Made by a program: the position numbers and the translations under genes. Below are positions 48,014 to 58,549 of a DNA stretch of 64,000 bases, piece by piece. The stretch's first letter is position 1. The number at the start of each line of letters is the position of its first letter. The notes under the pieces are model-generated. The model worked only from the letters and a program-made list of their open reading frames with translations, ran no database searches and was not told the origin of the DNA. Origin of the DNA: Ganoderma boninense (lineage: Eukaryota > Basidiomycota > Agaricomycetes > Polyporales > Polyporaceae); NCBI GenBank assembly GCA_002900995.3, contig CM035312.1:496001-560000 (forward strand). The letters are read 5' to 3'.

Positions 48014-48783
48014 CTAATCCCACCGCCCCCTCAACTCACCATTCCAAAAGTCATTAGGAAGACGGACGCGTGACCGCACATCCAGAGCCTCAGGATCGTC
48101 GGGCGGTCCATAGGGGCGGGCCTGACGTGCCGGGTGCCGCGGCGGCTGGAAGTCGGACGTACTGGGCGCAGCGCGCTTGGCCGCGCAGGGCGATGTTGAG
48201 CCCGCCTGAGCTTGTCGCCGGAGAGCTAGTCCGCGCCGCACTGGAGCACGATCGCGGGTGGGCGGAAGATGTCGATGGCTTTGTCGAAAACCTGTCGCGC
48301 GCATCTGTCAGTAAATGGACAACTCAGTGTTGGGTAAGAGCATACATACAGGTTTGAAGATGCTCTTATACGATGCCGTCCTTTCATGCGACATTTACCG
48401 CGTAAGTATCTCGTGCCCTTACCCCTGTCGCGAGGCCTGTTCCTGGGAAGAACTCGTCAAGCTTGTGGAGGGAAGGGGTCATGATGCGGTCGGTGATCCA
48501 GAAGGCCTCCTCGACCTCGTCGCTGTGGTGGCAGTTGATGTCGATGTAAACAATGTAGGAAACGTAGCGGAGCATCTCGAGGATGCTTAGAAACGGACGC
48601 TTCAAACTTCTTGGCAGCGGTGGATACAGCCTGCCCGATTTATGGTGATGTCGATGTGAACATTCCGAGTCGCGGTGGCTTATAGACGGATTTGGGAGGT
48701 GTAGCAGGCGAAAGCGGACGTGAAGGACGGAGGACATACCAATGAGGCCACCAGCTGATATATATTGAAGAGAACTTCCCATG
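48014..48783 (-). pseudogene. Class I histone deacetylase pseudogene (RPD3/HOS2-like)
   Basis: Recognisable pieces of the deacetylase domain appear in order: QYISAGGLIG, ILEMLRYVSYIVYIDINCHH, SDEVEEAFWITDRIMTPSLH, KLDEFFPGTG, TYAVNVA, AIDIFRPPAIVLQCGAD and LSGDKL. They match YIDIDxHHGDGVEEAFY, FFPGTG, YYAVNVPLKDGI and AVVLQCGADSLxGDKL of RPD3/HOS2 proteins. Lesions are numerous: stops right after TYAVNVA and in KDGIV, a TAG at 48226-48228 in the GAD-S position, an extra base just after GDKL, and substitutions in the metal-binding HHGDG loop (HHSDE). The N-terminal catalytic region (GGLHHA) and the C-terminal GGGGYT region are not found. It is a decayed partial copy. Confidence 0.82.
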
Positions 48784-48846
48784 ACAGTCCTCGTTCGGGG
48801 AGGTTGGAAGAGTAACTCTATCCCAATCAATACCATAGGTATGCTT

Positions 48847-50158
48847 CTAGCGGGTTTCATTCGCAGTCAAAGCGAGGTGATCCAAGTGTGCGTGCAGTGC
48901 TCGCGCGAACTCCTTCGCCTCTGTGGTCGGATCAGGGTCCGACGCCATGTCCCTTTCGAGCTCATTGAAGAAGCCAGACGCACCCGACAAGTGCGCCACC
49001 CTACAACACGCTGCATGAATACGCAGGTATTCTGGGTTGGGCAGTGCCAAGCGGGGGTCAGTCGACTGGAAGGTGATCTCCTGCCCATCGGCGAGCGGAC
49101 TCGGCAATCCCCAAACCGCGCGTATCCGATAGTGATTTGGGGGGGCGCCCTGGCTGCCGTTGAGTCAAAGTACGGAAAATAGAAATCGGAGGTAACGACG
49201 GACCTCAATCGGTTCAAACCACATATTAAGCTTGTCGAAATGGTCGTGCAAAGTGTGGCACATCACCATCACATTCTCCAGCGAGCGGATCTTCTCGGAT
49301 GATGCGAGGTCATCGATAATTTTAGTGTAGCCAAAGCTCTTCAGCAGGTTCCACGTATTGCAGCTGTGGTCGCGCTTCGGAGGGGTCAGCACAATCATGC
49401 CCTAGACAGGATCAAAATATTGCGTACCTTTTTTGCATTGTCCTCGTAGTTGGTCGATTCTGCGAAGATGTGACAAAACTCGAGGGTCTGGACCTCGGTG
49501 CTGCCGGGAAGTTGATTTTTCTCGGCATAAGGCATGTCAAGTACACGCGTGACTATGCAGCGGAAATCCTCACGTTGCATTGCCTGCACGTTGTATGAGT
49601 TCAGCGAAGAATGGGCAAACGACGTTGAATATGACACACTAAATCTCTCCACTTGGAATAACTCCTGGCGGGAGGTTCTGCGAGTATCTGGTCGAGCTTC
49701 TCTTTTGTGAGCTTAGACGAGGGCCGCGAAGGAGGCGACGAAACATCTGGGGTGCGGCACTTGAACTTGCGAACTCAATCCCTGCCGCGTCAGACAGATC
49801 AATCCTCAATCTAGGCGAATGGAGACTCACATGGACGTATGAGATAATTCTTGTAGTACTCGCCCAACTCGTTCAACGCCTCCGCATCCCTTTCATCGGG
49901 TCCCGTAGCGCCCTTCCGACAGGAAACAATACTAATAGCCACTCTGGAGATAGCTTCATCCTGAAGCAAGCACGACTGAGAGAGAAGATGCCCAAGAATT
50001 CGAATGTTGATCAACTTCGCCTTCATCGTTGGGTCGTCGAGCGCCGGTTGGTCGACGACATGCTCGGCAGCGCGACAGATGCTATATGCGCTGATGATGG
50101 TAGGATTTGGATGTGTAAAATCGACGCTAAGCGAGCGAGGAGCATGGAAGTCGGACAT
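48847..50158 (-). CDS. Fungal HNH-endonuclease-like protein
   Basis: Member of a large Agaricomycete family with an HNH-type nuclease-like domain (PF13391-like). Start at 50158: MSDFHAPRSLSVDF, a helical N-domain (RDAEALNELGEYYKNYLIRP), then by splicing FRKFKCRTPDVSSPPSRPSS and KLTKEKLDQILAEPPARSYS. The nuclease-like core is AMQREDFRCIVTRVLD, EVQTLEFCHIFAESTN, LLKSFGYTKIIDDLASSEKI and RSLENVMVMCHTLHDHFDKL, with N and H residues in the expected places. The C-terminus is NHYRIRAVWGLPSPLADGQE and NPEYLRIHAACCRVAHLSGA, stop at 48847. A run of seven G at 49139-49145 puts the last part one base out of frame in the simplest splice model, so a real or assembly frameshift is possible. Biological role unknown. 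Confidence 0.72.
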
Positions 50159-50573
50159 GTGTATGGTTTGGAAACAGGAGGTGTACAATGGGAGTTATAA
50201 AACTCGGAATCCGTCAGAGACTCAGACGCAGAGTCCCCGGGGGAATCGTCTCACGCCTGGCCATCTAAGCGCCAAATCCCGAATGCGGATGGAGGCTGTG
50301 TTAGGCAAGTTGGCTCCCCGACACGAGAATAAGTACGTAGTGTGTTGTCGACGATGTGTCCTTCTAAGTATTTCCTTTCGCATGCTCTTCTAGTCCGGGC
50401 ACCGCACATAGTCTTGGTATGACCCAGAAACAGACGAACTTGCACACGCGGAAGTCTCACTAGCATATAATGCGAATCTCCACTGCAGCCCCCGCCATAT
50501 CCCCAACGCTCTTCAAATTTTAGAGCCCCCACTCAGACACTTATACCCGCACCACCACCATAACCCGATCGCT
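50159..50573. promoter_or_regulatory. Divergent promoter region, HNH gene and aldehyde dehydrogenase
   Basis: A 415-bp spacer between divergent start codons; no ORF with support. A specific motif was not identified. Confidence 0.5.
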
Positions 50574-53145
50574 ATGTCTTCGGATCTCAACACAAAGGTG
50601 ACACCCATCGCGCCATCGGACTTGAAGCTCTCGACCACCCAGGAAATCGACGAGGTGCGTGAGCATTCCAGGTCCGAGCCGACGCGCTGCTCACCCGTTA
50701 GGCAGGCATATGCGAGGCTATCCAAGACCTTCGCGTCCGGGGTGACCCGCCCGCTAGCATACCGCCGCGCCCAGCTCCTCCAGCTCGCACGCATGTTGCA
50801 GGACAACCACACCGCGTTCGAAGATGCGCTCCTCGCCGACCTCAACAAGCCCCGCATGGAGACGACCGTCGCCGAGGTCGCGCACCTCGTCACCTCCGCC
50901 CTAAACGCGGCTGAGAACCTCGAGGAGTGGGCTGCGCCGACCCCGTGCCCGACGAAGGAGACGTGGCGTAGCGCGTGGGGGGCGACGGTCCATAAAGAGC
51001 CCAAAGGCGTCGCGCTCATCATCTCGTGAGTAATGAATACCTAGTGTGCATCTCCCGAACCCCGTATCCGTTCGCGTCATATTCTCTTGCGTCCCGTGCT
51101 CCCACCGTATGACGTGGCGGAGATCGCTTCTGCGAACCGCATCGCCTCGGCCTGCGGGAAGCCATCACAGATAGGTGGAGCATGAGCTCGCTTCTCGTTG
51201 CTTCTCCGGGGCGACGACGAGCAGCTATGGCTGGCTCCCCGACACCGAGAGGGAATGGGCATTTCCCCACCATCGAGAGGAGATGGAAAGGCCTGGGAGT
51301 TGCACGCTTTCTATCAAGCTTTTATTGGGACAGAGAGGCTTTAGGGTGACAACCTTGCGAGAGGAAGGCCGACACGCCCATTGTGCCCGAGGAAAGGCGC
51401 CTTTCGGAAGGCTTGCCAAGAATTCCTCATCGTTTCCATCGCGTTCACTCGCTGCAGATAAGCCGATTTGAAACGGCGCGCACATTTACTAAGTACCTAT
51501 GCTGCGTATGCAGTAGGATGACGCGCGTCCACGCGGACGTCTTCTGACCCATCGCGGTCACCGGTGCGCCATCCATCCCAAGCCATCATGATTCCAATAT
51601 CGATGTTCATGAACCAGCTGCCCGGACTCCACAGCCGTCCCCAGGCGTCCTGCTGACCGTTCTCATTTCCTCCGCAGCCCATGGAACTACCCGCTCGTGC
51701 TGACCGTGAACCCGCTGATCGGCGCGATCGCCGCCGGGTGCGCCGTCGTGCTCAAGCCGTCCGAGCACTCCCCGACCTTCTGCGAGCTCATCGCGCGCCT
51801 GATCCCCGCCTACCTCGACCCCGCCGCGTACGCCGTCATCAAGGGCGCGGTCCCGGAGACGACGCACGCGCTCGCGCTGCGCTGGGCGCACATCTTCTAC
51901 ACGGGCAACAGCCGCGTCGGGCGGATCGTCGCGAGCGCCGCGGGGCGGCACCTCACGCCCGTGACGCTCGAGCTTGGGGGCAAGTCGCCCGTGGTGCTCG
52001 CGGAGGACATCGGGGAGGAGCAGATGGACGTGGTGGCGAAGAGGGTGTGGTACGGGAAGCTGCAGAACGCGGGGCAGCTGTGCATTTCGCCGGACTATGC
52101 GGTCGTGCCGAGGGCGCGGGTGGGGAGGTTCGTCGAGGGGCTGAAGAAGGCGCATCGGGAGTTCTTCCCGGACGACGGGGAGGGGCATCCGCTCACGGGG
52201 GCGATCCCGCTGAGCAATATCGTCAACGCGACGCACCATGCGCGGTTGGTGGATTTGCTGAAGAGGACGAAGGGGACGGTCGTGTTTGGAGGGGAGATCC
52301 GCGGGGACAAGAGCATCGCGCCGACGATATTGACGGACGTGCCTGTGGACGACGTTTTGATGGAAGAGTAAGTTCCTGAGTGTTGGTTGCGGGTCACCAT
52401 GCTCACACTATCGTGCTGGGGGATGTGTGGCCAGGGAGATCTTCGGGCCCTTCCTCCCGATTATTCCGGTGGACAGCATCGACGAAGCTATCCAGGTTTT
52501 GAATTCAAAGTGCGTATTTGTGATATCCATCGAAGACGACTATTCACGGGCAATATGCTGTAGGCCAAGTCCTCTAGTGATTTATCTGTTTACGAACCAG
52601 GAAGACCTGAAGTACAAATGTAAGTCAGCTGTACTCTACTCCCTTGATCAGTTTTAACGTTCCAAGCAGTCCTCGAACGGACCAAGAGTGGGCAGCTTGT
52701 CCTCAACGACACTATCATGCAGCTCGTCGGTGTGTATACAGTCTCCAGAATGAACATCTTTTTGATACTGACCTACACGTCTACGATTCATAGCTCATGA
52801 AATGCCCTTCGGTGGCCAGGGCGAGTCTGGATGTGCGGAAACGTCGCCAAAGAATATATGACATGATACTGACCCTGAACTCACTATATAGATGGAATGT
52901 GGTTCGGGAAGGCGACGTTTGACACGTTCACCCACTGCCGCGGGTCCATCACCGTGCCATTTTCGTGCGTGTCTTGTTCCACTGAAGCATGACGTGCTCC
53001 GCCATCCGCGTCCCTTGCTGACCGACTCCCTCTACCTACCAACAGGGATGAGCCGATGTTCGCAGGCCGGTACCGACCGTACACCGAGGAGAAATATGAG
53101 GCGTCCTGTGCTCCCGGGAGGGTCACGATACCCGATAAGCTGTAG
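50574..53145 (+). CDS. Aldehyde dehydrogenase, ALDH3/fatty-aldehyde type
   Basis: Oxidises aldehydes to acids with NAD(P)+; the closest named group is ALDH3/Hfd1 fatty-aldehyde dehydrogenase. Exon 1 is 50574-50654 (MSSDLNTKVTPIAPSDLKLS). Exon 2 gives SGVTRPLAYRRAQLLQLARM and HKEPKGVALIIS. A 652-nt intron (51026-51677) leads to SPWNYPLVLTVNPLIGAIAA, with the catalytic Asn of PWN. Then come VVLKPSEHSPTFCELIARLI, IFYTGNSRVGRIV, the general-base Glu in LELGGKSP and the nucleophile Cys in NAGQLCISPDYAVVP. Later exons give EIFGPFLPIIPVD, HEMPFGGQGESG and YGMWFGKATFDTFTHCRGSI. The end is GRVTIPDKL, stop at 53143-53145. All catalytic residues are present. A tandem copy follows. Confidence 0.92.
51026..51677 (+). 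other. Unusually long intron (652 nt) in aldehyde dehydrogenase
   Basis: Other introns in this window are mostly 50-110 nt. The tandem copy has an intron at the same place but only 266 nt long (54427-54692), and the two share no evident sequence. Both have normal GTGAGT donors and CAG acceptors. No ORF or terminal repeats were recognised inside. Confidence 0.7.
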
Positions 53146-53938
53146 CATTGGTGTTGTAATAAGTGGTCATACCTGTACATTGTATGAGTAGGTCGATCGC
53201 AGTTAAGTATTTCGAATAGGTGGCATCGTGGACTAACCCTAGACTTTTCAGAATTGGACCTTGCCTCGTTTGTGTCCATAGATCTATTACGACTGCGTCG
53301 CTGTCTCTGGAGACTGGACTCAACGACATGGCAGCAGTGTATGGAATCGTACAGACTTCCTTCCGCTGCGACATTGTAGGGGGCCCAGCCCAAGGTAGGT
53401 TGATCGTTCCCGAGATCGAACGTAGTCGAAGACGTTGAGATCCCCAAAAGAAAGTTCCCTACCATATGTGAGTAATCCAAAATGTCCTAAGGTGGAACGG
53501 GGAAGGATCGGGAACTTTATGCCTAGTCAAGACACTGAATCGTCGACAAAGTATTGTTCACACGATCATGTCTGAGCCGTCGAGGCTTGCACGAGGTACG
53601 TGGCCCCTAAGAAATTGGGTACCTGAGTCCCGATGTGCTTGTGCATGGCTTTTTGGAGACCGGAGGGTTGGGCAAACGTCGGACTGACCGGGGCCGGGAT
53701 GGCAGAGCGCGGACTTCCCAAAGATCCAAGTACCCAAACAAAGTTTACGTTCGCTGACATGGTGTCAAGGAACTTCAATTCGTGTCCAATGAGCATCCTC
53801 GTACACCGGGAAGCTTCATGGCTCACGAGCATATCACAGTGACGCGAGTCTCCTATGCGCCATATCCTCAACCCCCGTCCAGGTACGCCCTCCCCCTCCT
53901 TACTCTCGAACCAACTCCTCCGCCAGCATCCCTTCTCC
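53146..53938. other. Intergenic between the aldehyde dehydrogenase copies
   Basis: No gene seen. It should contain the 3' end of copy 1 and the promoter of copy 2. Confidence 0.5.
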
Positions 53939-56157
53939 ATGCCCTCCGACCTCCACCCAAAAGTGTCGCCTACTGCGACATCTGAGCTGAGGCTGTCGAC
54001 CATACAGGAAATCGATGAGGTACGTGGGCCACCTTGATCTCTGGCTGTATCAGCAGGTGGGCTCTTGAAAGGAGGAGTGCTAACGCGCATCTCGTCCATT
54101 CAATAGATATATGCGCGGCTGGGCAAGACTTTCGAGTCCGGGGTGACCCGCCCGCTAGCATACCGCCGCGCCCAGCTCCTCCAGGTTGCGCGAATGCTCC
54201 AGGACAACCACACCGCGTTCGAAGACGCCCTCCTCGCGGACCTCAACAAGCCGCGCATAGAGACCACCGTCGCCGAGGTGGCCCACCTCGTCACCTCCGT
54301 ACTCAACGCCATGGACAACTTCGAGGAGTGGGCTGCGCCGACCGCGTGCGCGACGAAGGAGGCATGGCGCAGCGCGTGGGGGGCGACGGTCCACAAGGAG
54401 CCCAAGGGCGTCGTGCTCATCATCTCGTGAGTACGCGTTTTTTTCGAATCATTGCACATGCACGCCTTGTCGTACGAGTTCCAGCACGCTTCAAATCGCG
54501 TCCTGGAGAAAGACGGTGTGCCACGGCGACACGACCGATAGTCGGCGTTCCTCAGAGAGGAATGAGACCACCCGCATATAGGTACTTGCTGACATGCAGA
54601 GCGTCAGCAAGTGTCTCCTGAAGCATTGGAACTGCCTCAACCAACAGTCCGGCTGAATAACATTGCTGACCCTACCCTGCCCTTCCCTGCAGGCCGTGGA
54701 ACGCACCGCTCGTGCTGACCGTAAATCCTCTCATTGGCGCGATCGCCGCCGGGTGTCCTGCCGTCCTGAACCGTCCGAGCTGGTCCCCACCTTCTGCGAG
54801 CTCATCTCCCGCCTCGTCCCGCAGTACCTCGACCCCGCCGCGTACGCCGTCATCAAGGGTGCTATCCCGGAGACGACGCACGTCCTTTCTCTGCGCTGGG
54901 CGCACATCTTCTACGTCGGGAATAGCCGCGTCGGGCGCATCGTCGCGACGGCTGCAGGTCGACACCTCACACCCGTCACGCTCGAGTTAGGGGGAAAATC
55001 GCCTGTGGTCATCGCCGACGATATTGGGGAGGCGGAAATGGACGTGGTGGCGAGAAGGGTGTGGCACGCGAAGCTGCAGAACGCGGGGCAGATTTGTGTG
55101 GCGCCGGACTACGCGCTCGTGCCTAGGAGCAAGGTGGCTGGGTTTGTGGAGGGGCTGAAGAAGGCGCATAGGGAATTCTTCCCAGATGCGGAGAGAGACC
55201 ATCCGCTAACGGGGGAAATGCATTTGAGCAATATCATCCACCCGACGCATCACGCGCGGTTGGCGGGTCTTCTGAGACGGACGAAGGGGAAGGTCGTTCT
55301 CGGTGGGGAGATCCACGAAGACAAGGGCGTCGCACCGACGATTGTGGTGGACGTTTCTGTGGACGACGTTTTGATGGAGGAGTAAGCATCGTTTTTTTTG
55401 ATAAGGGCGAGGGATGACTTACCTGTCCTCCTGGCTGCGCGACGTGTGCTTAGGGAGATTTTCGGGCCTATCCTTCCCATCATCGCTGTTGATGATACCG
55501 ACGGGGCGATCCAGGTTCTGAATTCGATGTACGTGCTTGTCACACTGTTTGCGACGAAACTTGAAGTTCTTAATATTGCGCCTTGTCCAGGCACAGCACT
55601 CCGCTTGTGATCTACCTGTTCACAAACCAAGAAGACCTGAAGTACAAGCGTAAGTGAGTTCCTGCCAATTCAAGCGCACTGATATTGATCTTTGAAATAG
55701 TCCTTGAAAAGACGAGGAGCGGACAGCTCGTCCTCAACGACATGATCATGCAGCTCGTCGGTATGCATGGTCCTCGTTTAAGATAACTCCTCAGTACTCA
55801 CCTCCTGTCCAGTTCACGAGATGCCCTTCAGTGGGCAGGGCGAGTCTGGATGTGAGCATGCGTCGAACAAGTCATTAGAATATAGATTAAGACTGACGAT
55901 GACACTCACCAGACGGAACGTGGTTCGGCAAGGCAACGTTCGATGCGTTCACCCACTTCCGTGGGACCGTGAACATCCCCTTCTCGTGGGGGTGCCTTCT
56001 TTCAGTCTGACGCCATCCGCGGACCCGGTTTTTTTTCCCCTTCTGACGATGTTGCCCGGGCCCTAGAGAGGAGAAAGACCTTGAAGGACGATACCGTCCG
56101 TATACTGCGGACAAATACGAGGCAGCATGTGCTCCTGCGAGGGTCAAGATGTCTTAG
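53939..56157 (+). pseudogene. Aldehyde dehydrogenase tandem copy with one-base deletion
   Basis: Paralogue of 50574-53145 with the same exon order. Exon 1 gives MPSDLHPKVSPTATSELRLS, exon 2 SGVTRPLAYRRAQLLQVARM and HKEPKGVVLIIS, exon 3 SPWNAPLVLTVNPLIGAIAA. At 54770-54772 one base is missing relative to the LKPSE codons, so the frame shifts. The other frame continues cleanly with PSELVPTFCELISRLVPQYL, LELGGKSPVVIADDIGE and NAGQICVAPDYALVP, then EIFGPILPIIAVD, HEMPFSGQGESG and ARVKMS, stop at 56155-56157. Apart from this single lesion the gene is intact, including the catalytic Asn, Glu and Cys. It is therefore a very recent pseudogene or an assembly error. If the lesion is real, the product would be truncated before the active site. 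Confidence 0.85.
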
Positions 56158-56533
56158 AGTCTAAAGTGTGGTGTTCAAGTTGTAAGTTTTCGCATACCTG
56201 TAGATAGACCAAAATCTATGTCACGCTAAGTAATGTGTGTACACGGGCATGGTAGCGCAGATTGGAGGAATTAAGTAGAGGGGCTAGTCCGGGTAATTTA
56301 AATGGTTGAGGACAAGATGTGAGGATCCAAGGCGCCCAGCCGATAAGTAGCGCCAGGATAAGTAGGGTTAGAATTCCCCTAAATATCCGCGGAGCAAGTT
56401 CAATTGGAAGCCGTGGAAGTTGAAGCTTATGTACAGCTGCAGCTTACGTTGAACGCCATATGAACATGCAGAACCCTTCCCGCAATCGTTTCTCTTCCGT
56501 TCAGCGTAGAACAAATGCTCCCAGCTACGTGTC
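56158..56533. other. Intergenic, promoter of second F-box-like gene
   Basis: No ORF or repeat seen. Confidence 0.5.
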
Positions 56534-58336
56534 ATGGCCACTCCTCTCAGACCTTTCCAGGGGACTCAAGGTGAGCAGAGCCGCGATCCCCGTCCATCCT
56601 TCTTACTCTCAATATTTTTGTGCATCGTCAGTCGAGATAATCCGCCTACAGCAAGTATCGTCCACCTACCCCTAGATGTACTCTATTACATCGCTCCCTT
56701 CATCCTCCAACGAGACCTCTCGCGTATAGCAAGAACATGTAGGCACCTTCATCGTATACTCGATGCCGAACTTGCCAGGGATCCTGTCGTCAAGTACGAG
56801 CATCTGCCGTCCTTCCAGCAATGGCTCCGACTTGGCGACTCGGATTCGGAACGCAGCCGCGCAAACTGGTTGCGAAACCTCACTCTCAAAGGGCTTGAAC
56901 GATATTCGTCACCTCTCGTCCTCGAGTACCGGGAAACGATCATACTGCAAATCCTCACCAGCTCGCTCAACCTCATCTCGCTCTCCCTGACCGACCTCTC
57001 GGCCGTGCTTTCCCCTCAACGACTACGAGCGGCCCTCATCACCCTCCCCTCCCTGGAACATCTTACCCTCAGCTCCGTCGCGCCAGGGTACGACGATACC
57101 CTCGCCGGGATACTCCCCCGCCTCACGACAGTAGACATATCCTATGCTCCCCGCTGGATCGGGGAAAGCATGGGGTTCGCCGACCCCTTCTTCCTCCTCC
57201 GCAGCCACCAGCACACCCTCCGCACGCTCAGCCTCGACAGCGTCCGTCTGAGGTCGCACGACGCGCCCTTCGCCGCGCTCCAGAAGCTCGAGCTGCGCTC
57301 CGTCTGGCTCCCGGACGGCGTCGGGAGCCTCATCCAGCTCTTCCCGGCCATCCGCGAGCTCGTTCTGCTCGACCTCCACTACACGAACCCGCGCGTGCGC
57401 TTCTGGCAGACCCCCGGCCGCCTCCTCGAGCGCGGCTACCTCGACCTGCACGACGCGCGCGCGCTGCGCACCGCCAGCCGCGCGTGGCAGAACCAGGCTC
57501 AGGCCGTAGCGTCGTCGACCACACGGGGGTGGGCCGCGCTGCGCCGCCTCACCGTGGACTCCGCGCTCGCACTGTACTCGCTCGGGCTGCGCTGCGAGGC
57601 GGGCGGGGTGGACGCGGTGCGCGTGCTCGACACGAGCGCGCTCGCGCACGCGCACGCGGACCGCGAGCTCACCGCCGTCGTGCCCGCCGTGCTCGCGGAC
57701 GTCAGGCCGCGGGCGCTCGCGGTCGACATTCCGCTGCGCAAGTGCTTCGAGATCCTCGGGGCGGTCCTCGGCCCGCTCGCGCATGCGCCGTCTGTCGCGT
57801 ACCTTACGGTCTCGTTCTCGCTCGGGATGCTGCTCAGCGTCGGGCTCGCGGATATTCTGGTGAGCGCTCCCCGCCCCCCCACTTCCCCTTCCCCCCAAGC
57901 TATCGTCACATGGCAATCGTGATGTAAGTGCGAGTATGCTGACCTGCCACCTGGGACACCGCAGGCGAAGGTCGGCAGGATCCTGCGCGAGTCGGCCGTC
58001 TCGCACCTCACCATCCAGGTGGGCAGGGAAGAGCCTGTGGGTGCTGTGATCAGCCCGTCCACACACGCCGCGTGCCGGCGTGCGACGTCCTCGGCACAAG
58101 AGTTTGCCCAGGGACACGACGTGCCGCCCAGGTTGGAGTGCCTCGCGTTGGAGTTCCATTTCCTCGGCTCCGTCAAGGTGTGGCACGTCGGAAAGGCGGG
58201 GGCGTGGGAGGAGCTGAGGGACGCTGAGGCGAAGCGACTCATGCAGGCGGAAAGCATGGAACTGGAGGTGGGCGCGGGGTTCCGCCAATCGCCTTTTGGG
58301 TCAGGCGATCGTATTAGGACCGCTGTGTCTGTATGA
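56534..58336 (+). CDS. F-box-like protein with leucine-rich C-terminus (second)
   Basis: Probable SCF adaptor, related in layout to 44274-45871. The frame is open from ATG 56534 (MATPLRPFQGTQGEQSRDPR); the 5' end is uncertain because a donor-like GTGAGC lies at 56571. The F-box reads HLPLDVLYYIAPFILQRDLS then RIARTCRHLHRILDAELAR. Leucine-rich strands follow (LISLSLTDL, LEHLTLSSV, LRTLSLDSV, LQKLELRSV, IRELVLLDL). A 105-nt intron (57860-57964) after ADIL leads to AKVGRILRESAVSHLTIQVG, which parallels the terminal-exon junction of the first F-box gene (DEVL then AALCQAL). Stop at 58334-58336. The GC-rich middle (RALRTASRAWQ, AHAHADRELTAVVPAVLADV) is typical coding sequence. The two genes bracket the aldehyde dehydrogenases, P450 relic and deacetylase relic. 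Confidence 0.75.
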
Positions 58337-58549
58337 ATAGCCGCGAAAGTCCTTACTGGATATCCAGCATTTACGCACAGATTCACCGCTGAGAGGCTCC
58401 AGTGGATGTCTCTCTCTTCTGGTCCGCTCCGACTACCGATAATATGATTTATTAACGACGTTTAAACCATATAAATGGCAGAGGAGTGTGGTAAAACATC
58501 TTTCTTGAGGGTCAGGGTGAGCTGACCTACATACTGTACGCAGTTGGAT

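Noticed and set aside
51026..51677. MITE or other transposon inside the long aldehyde dehydrogenase intron
   Set aside because: No terminal inverted repeats or target duplication found by eye; recorded only as a long intron.
56571..56631. Possible intron near the start of the second F-box gene, by analogy with the first
   Set aside because: Removing GTGAGC...GTCAG (61 nt) would break the frame into the F-box, so I kept the unspliced start and marked the 5' end uncertain.
57023..58288. Minus-strand ORF of 421 codons opposite the second F-box gene
   Set aside because: Antisense shadow, Arg/Glu/Ala-rich, no family resemblance, and the plus strand has a good two-exon gene.
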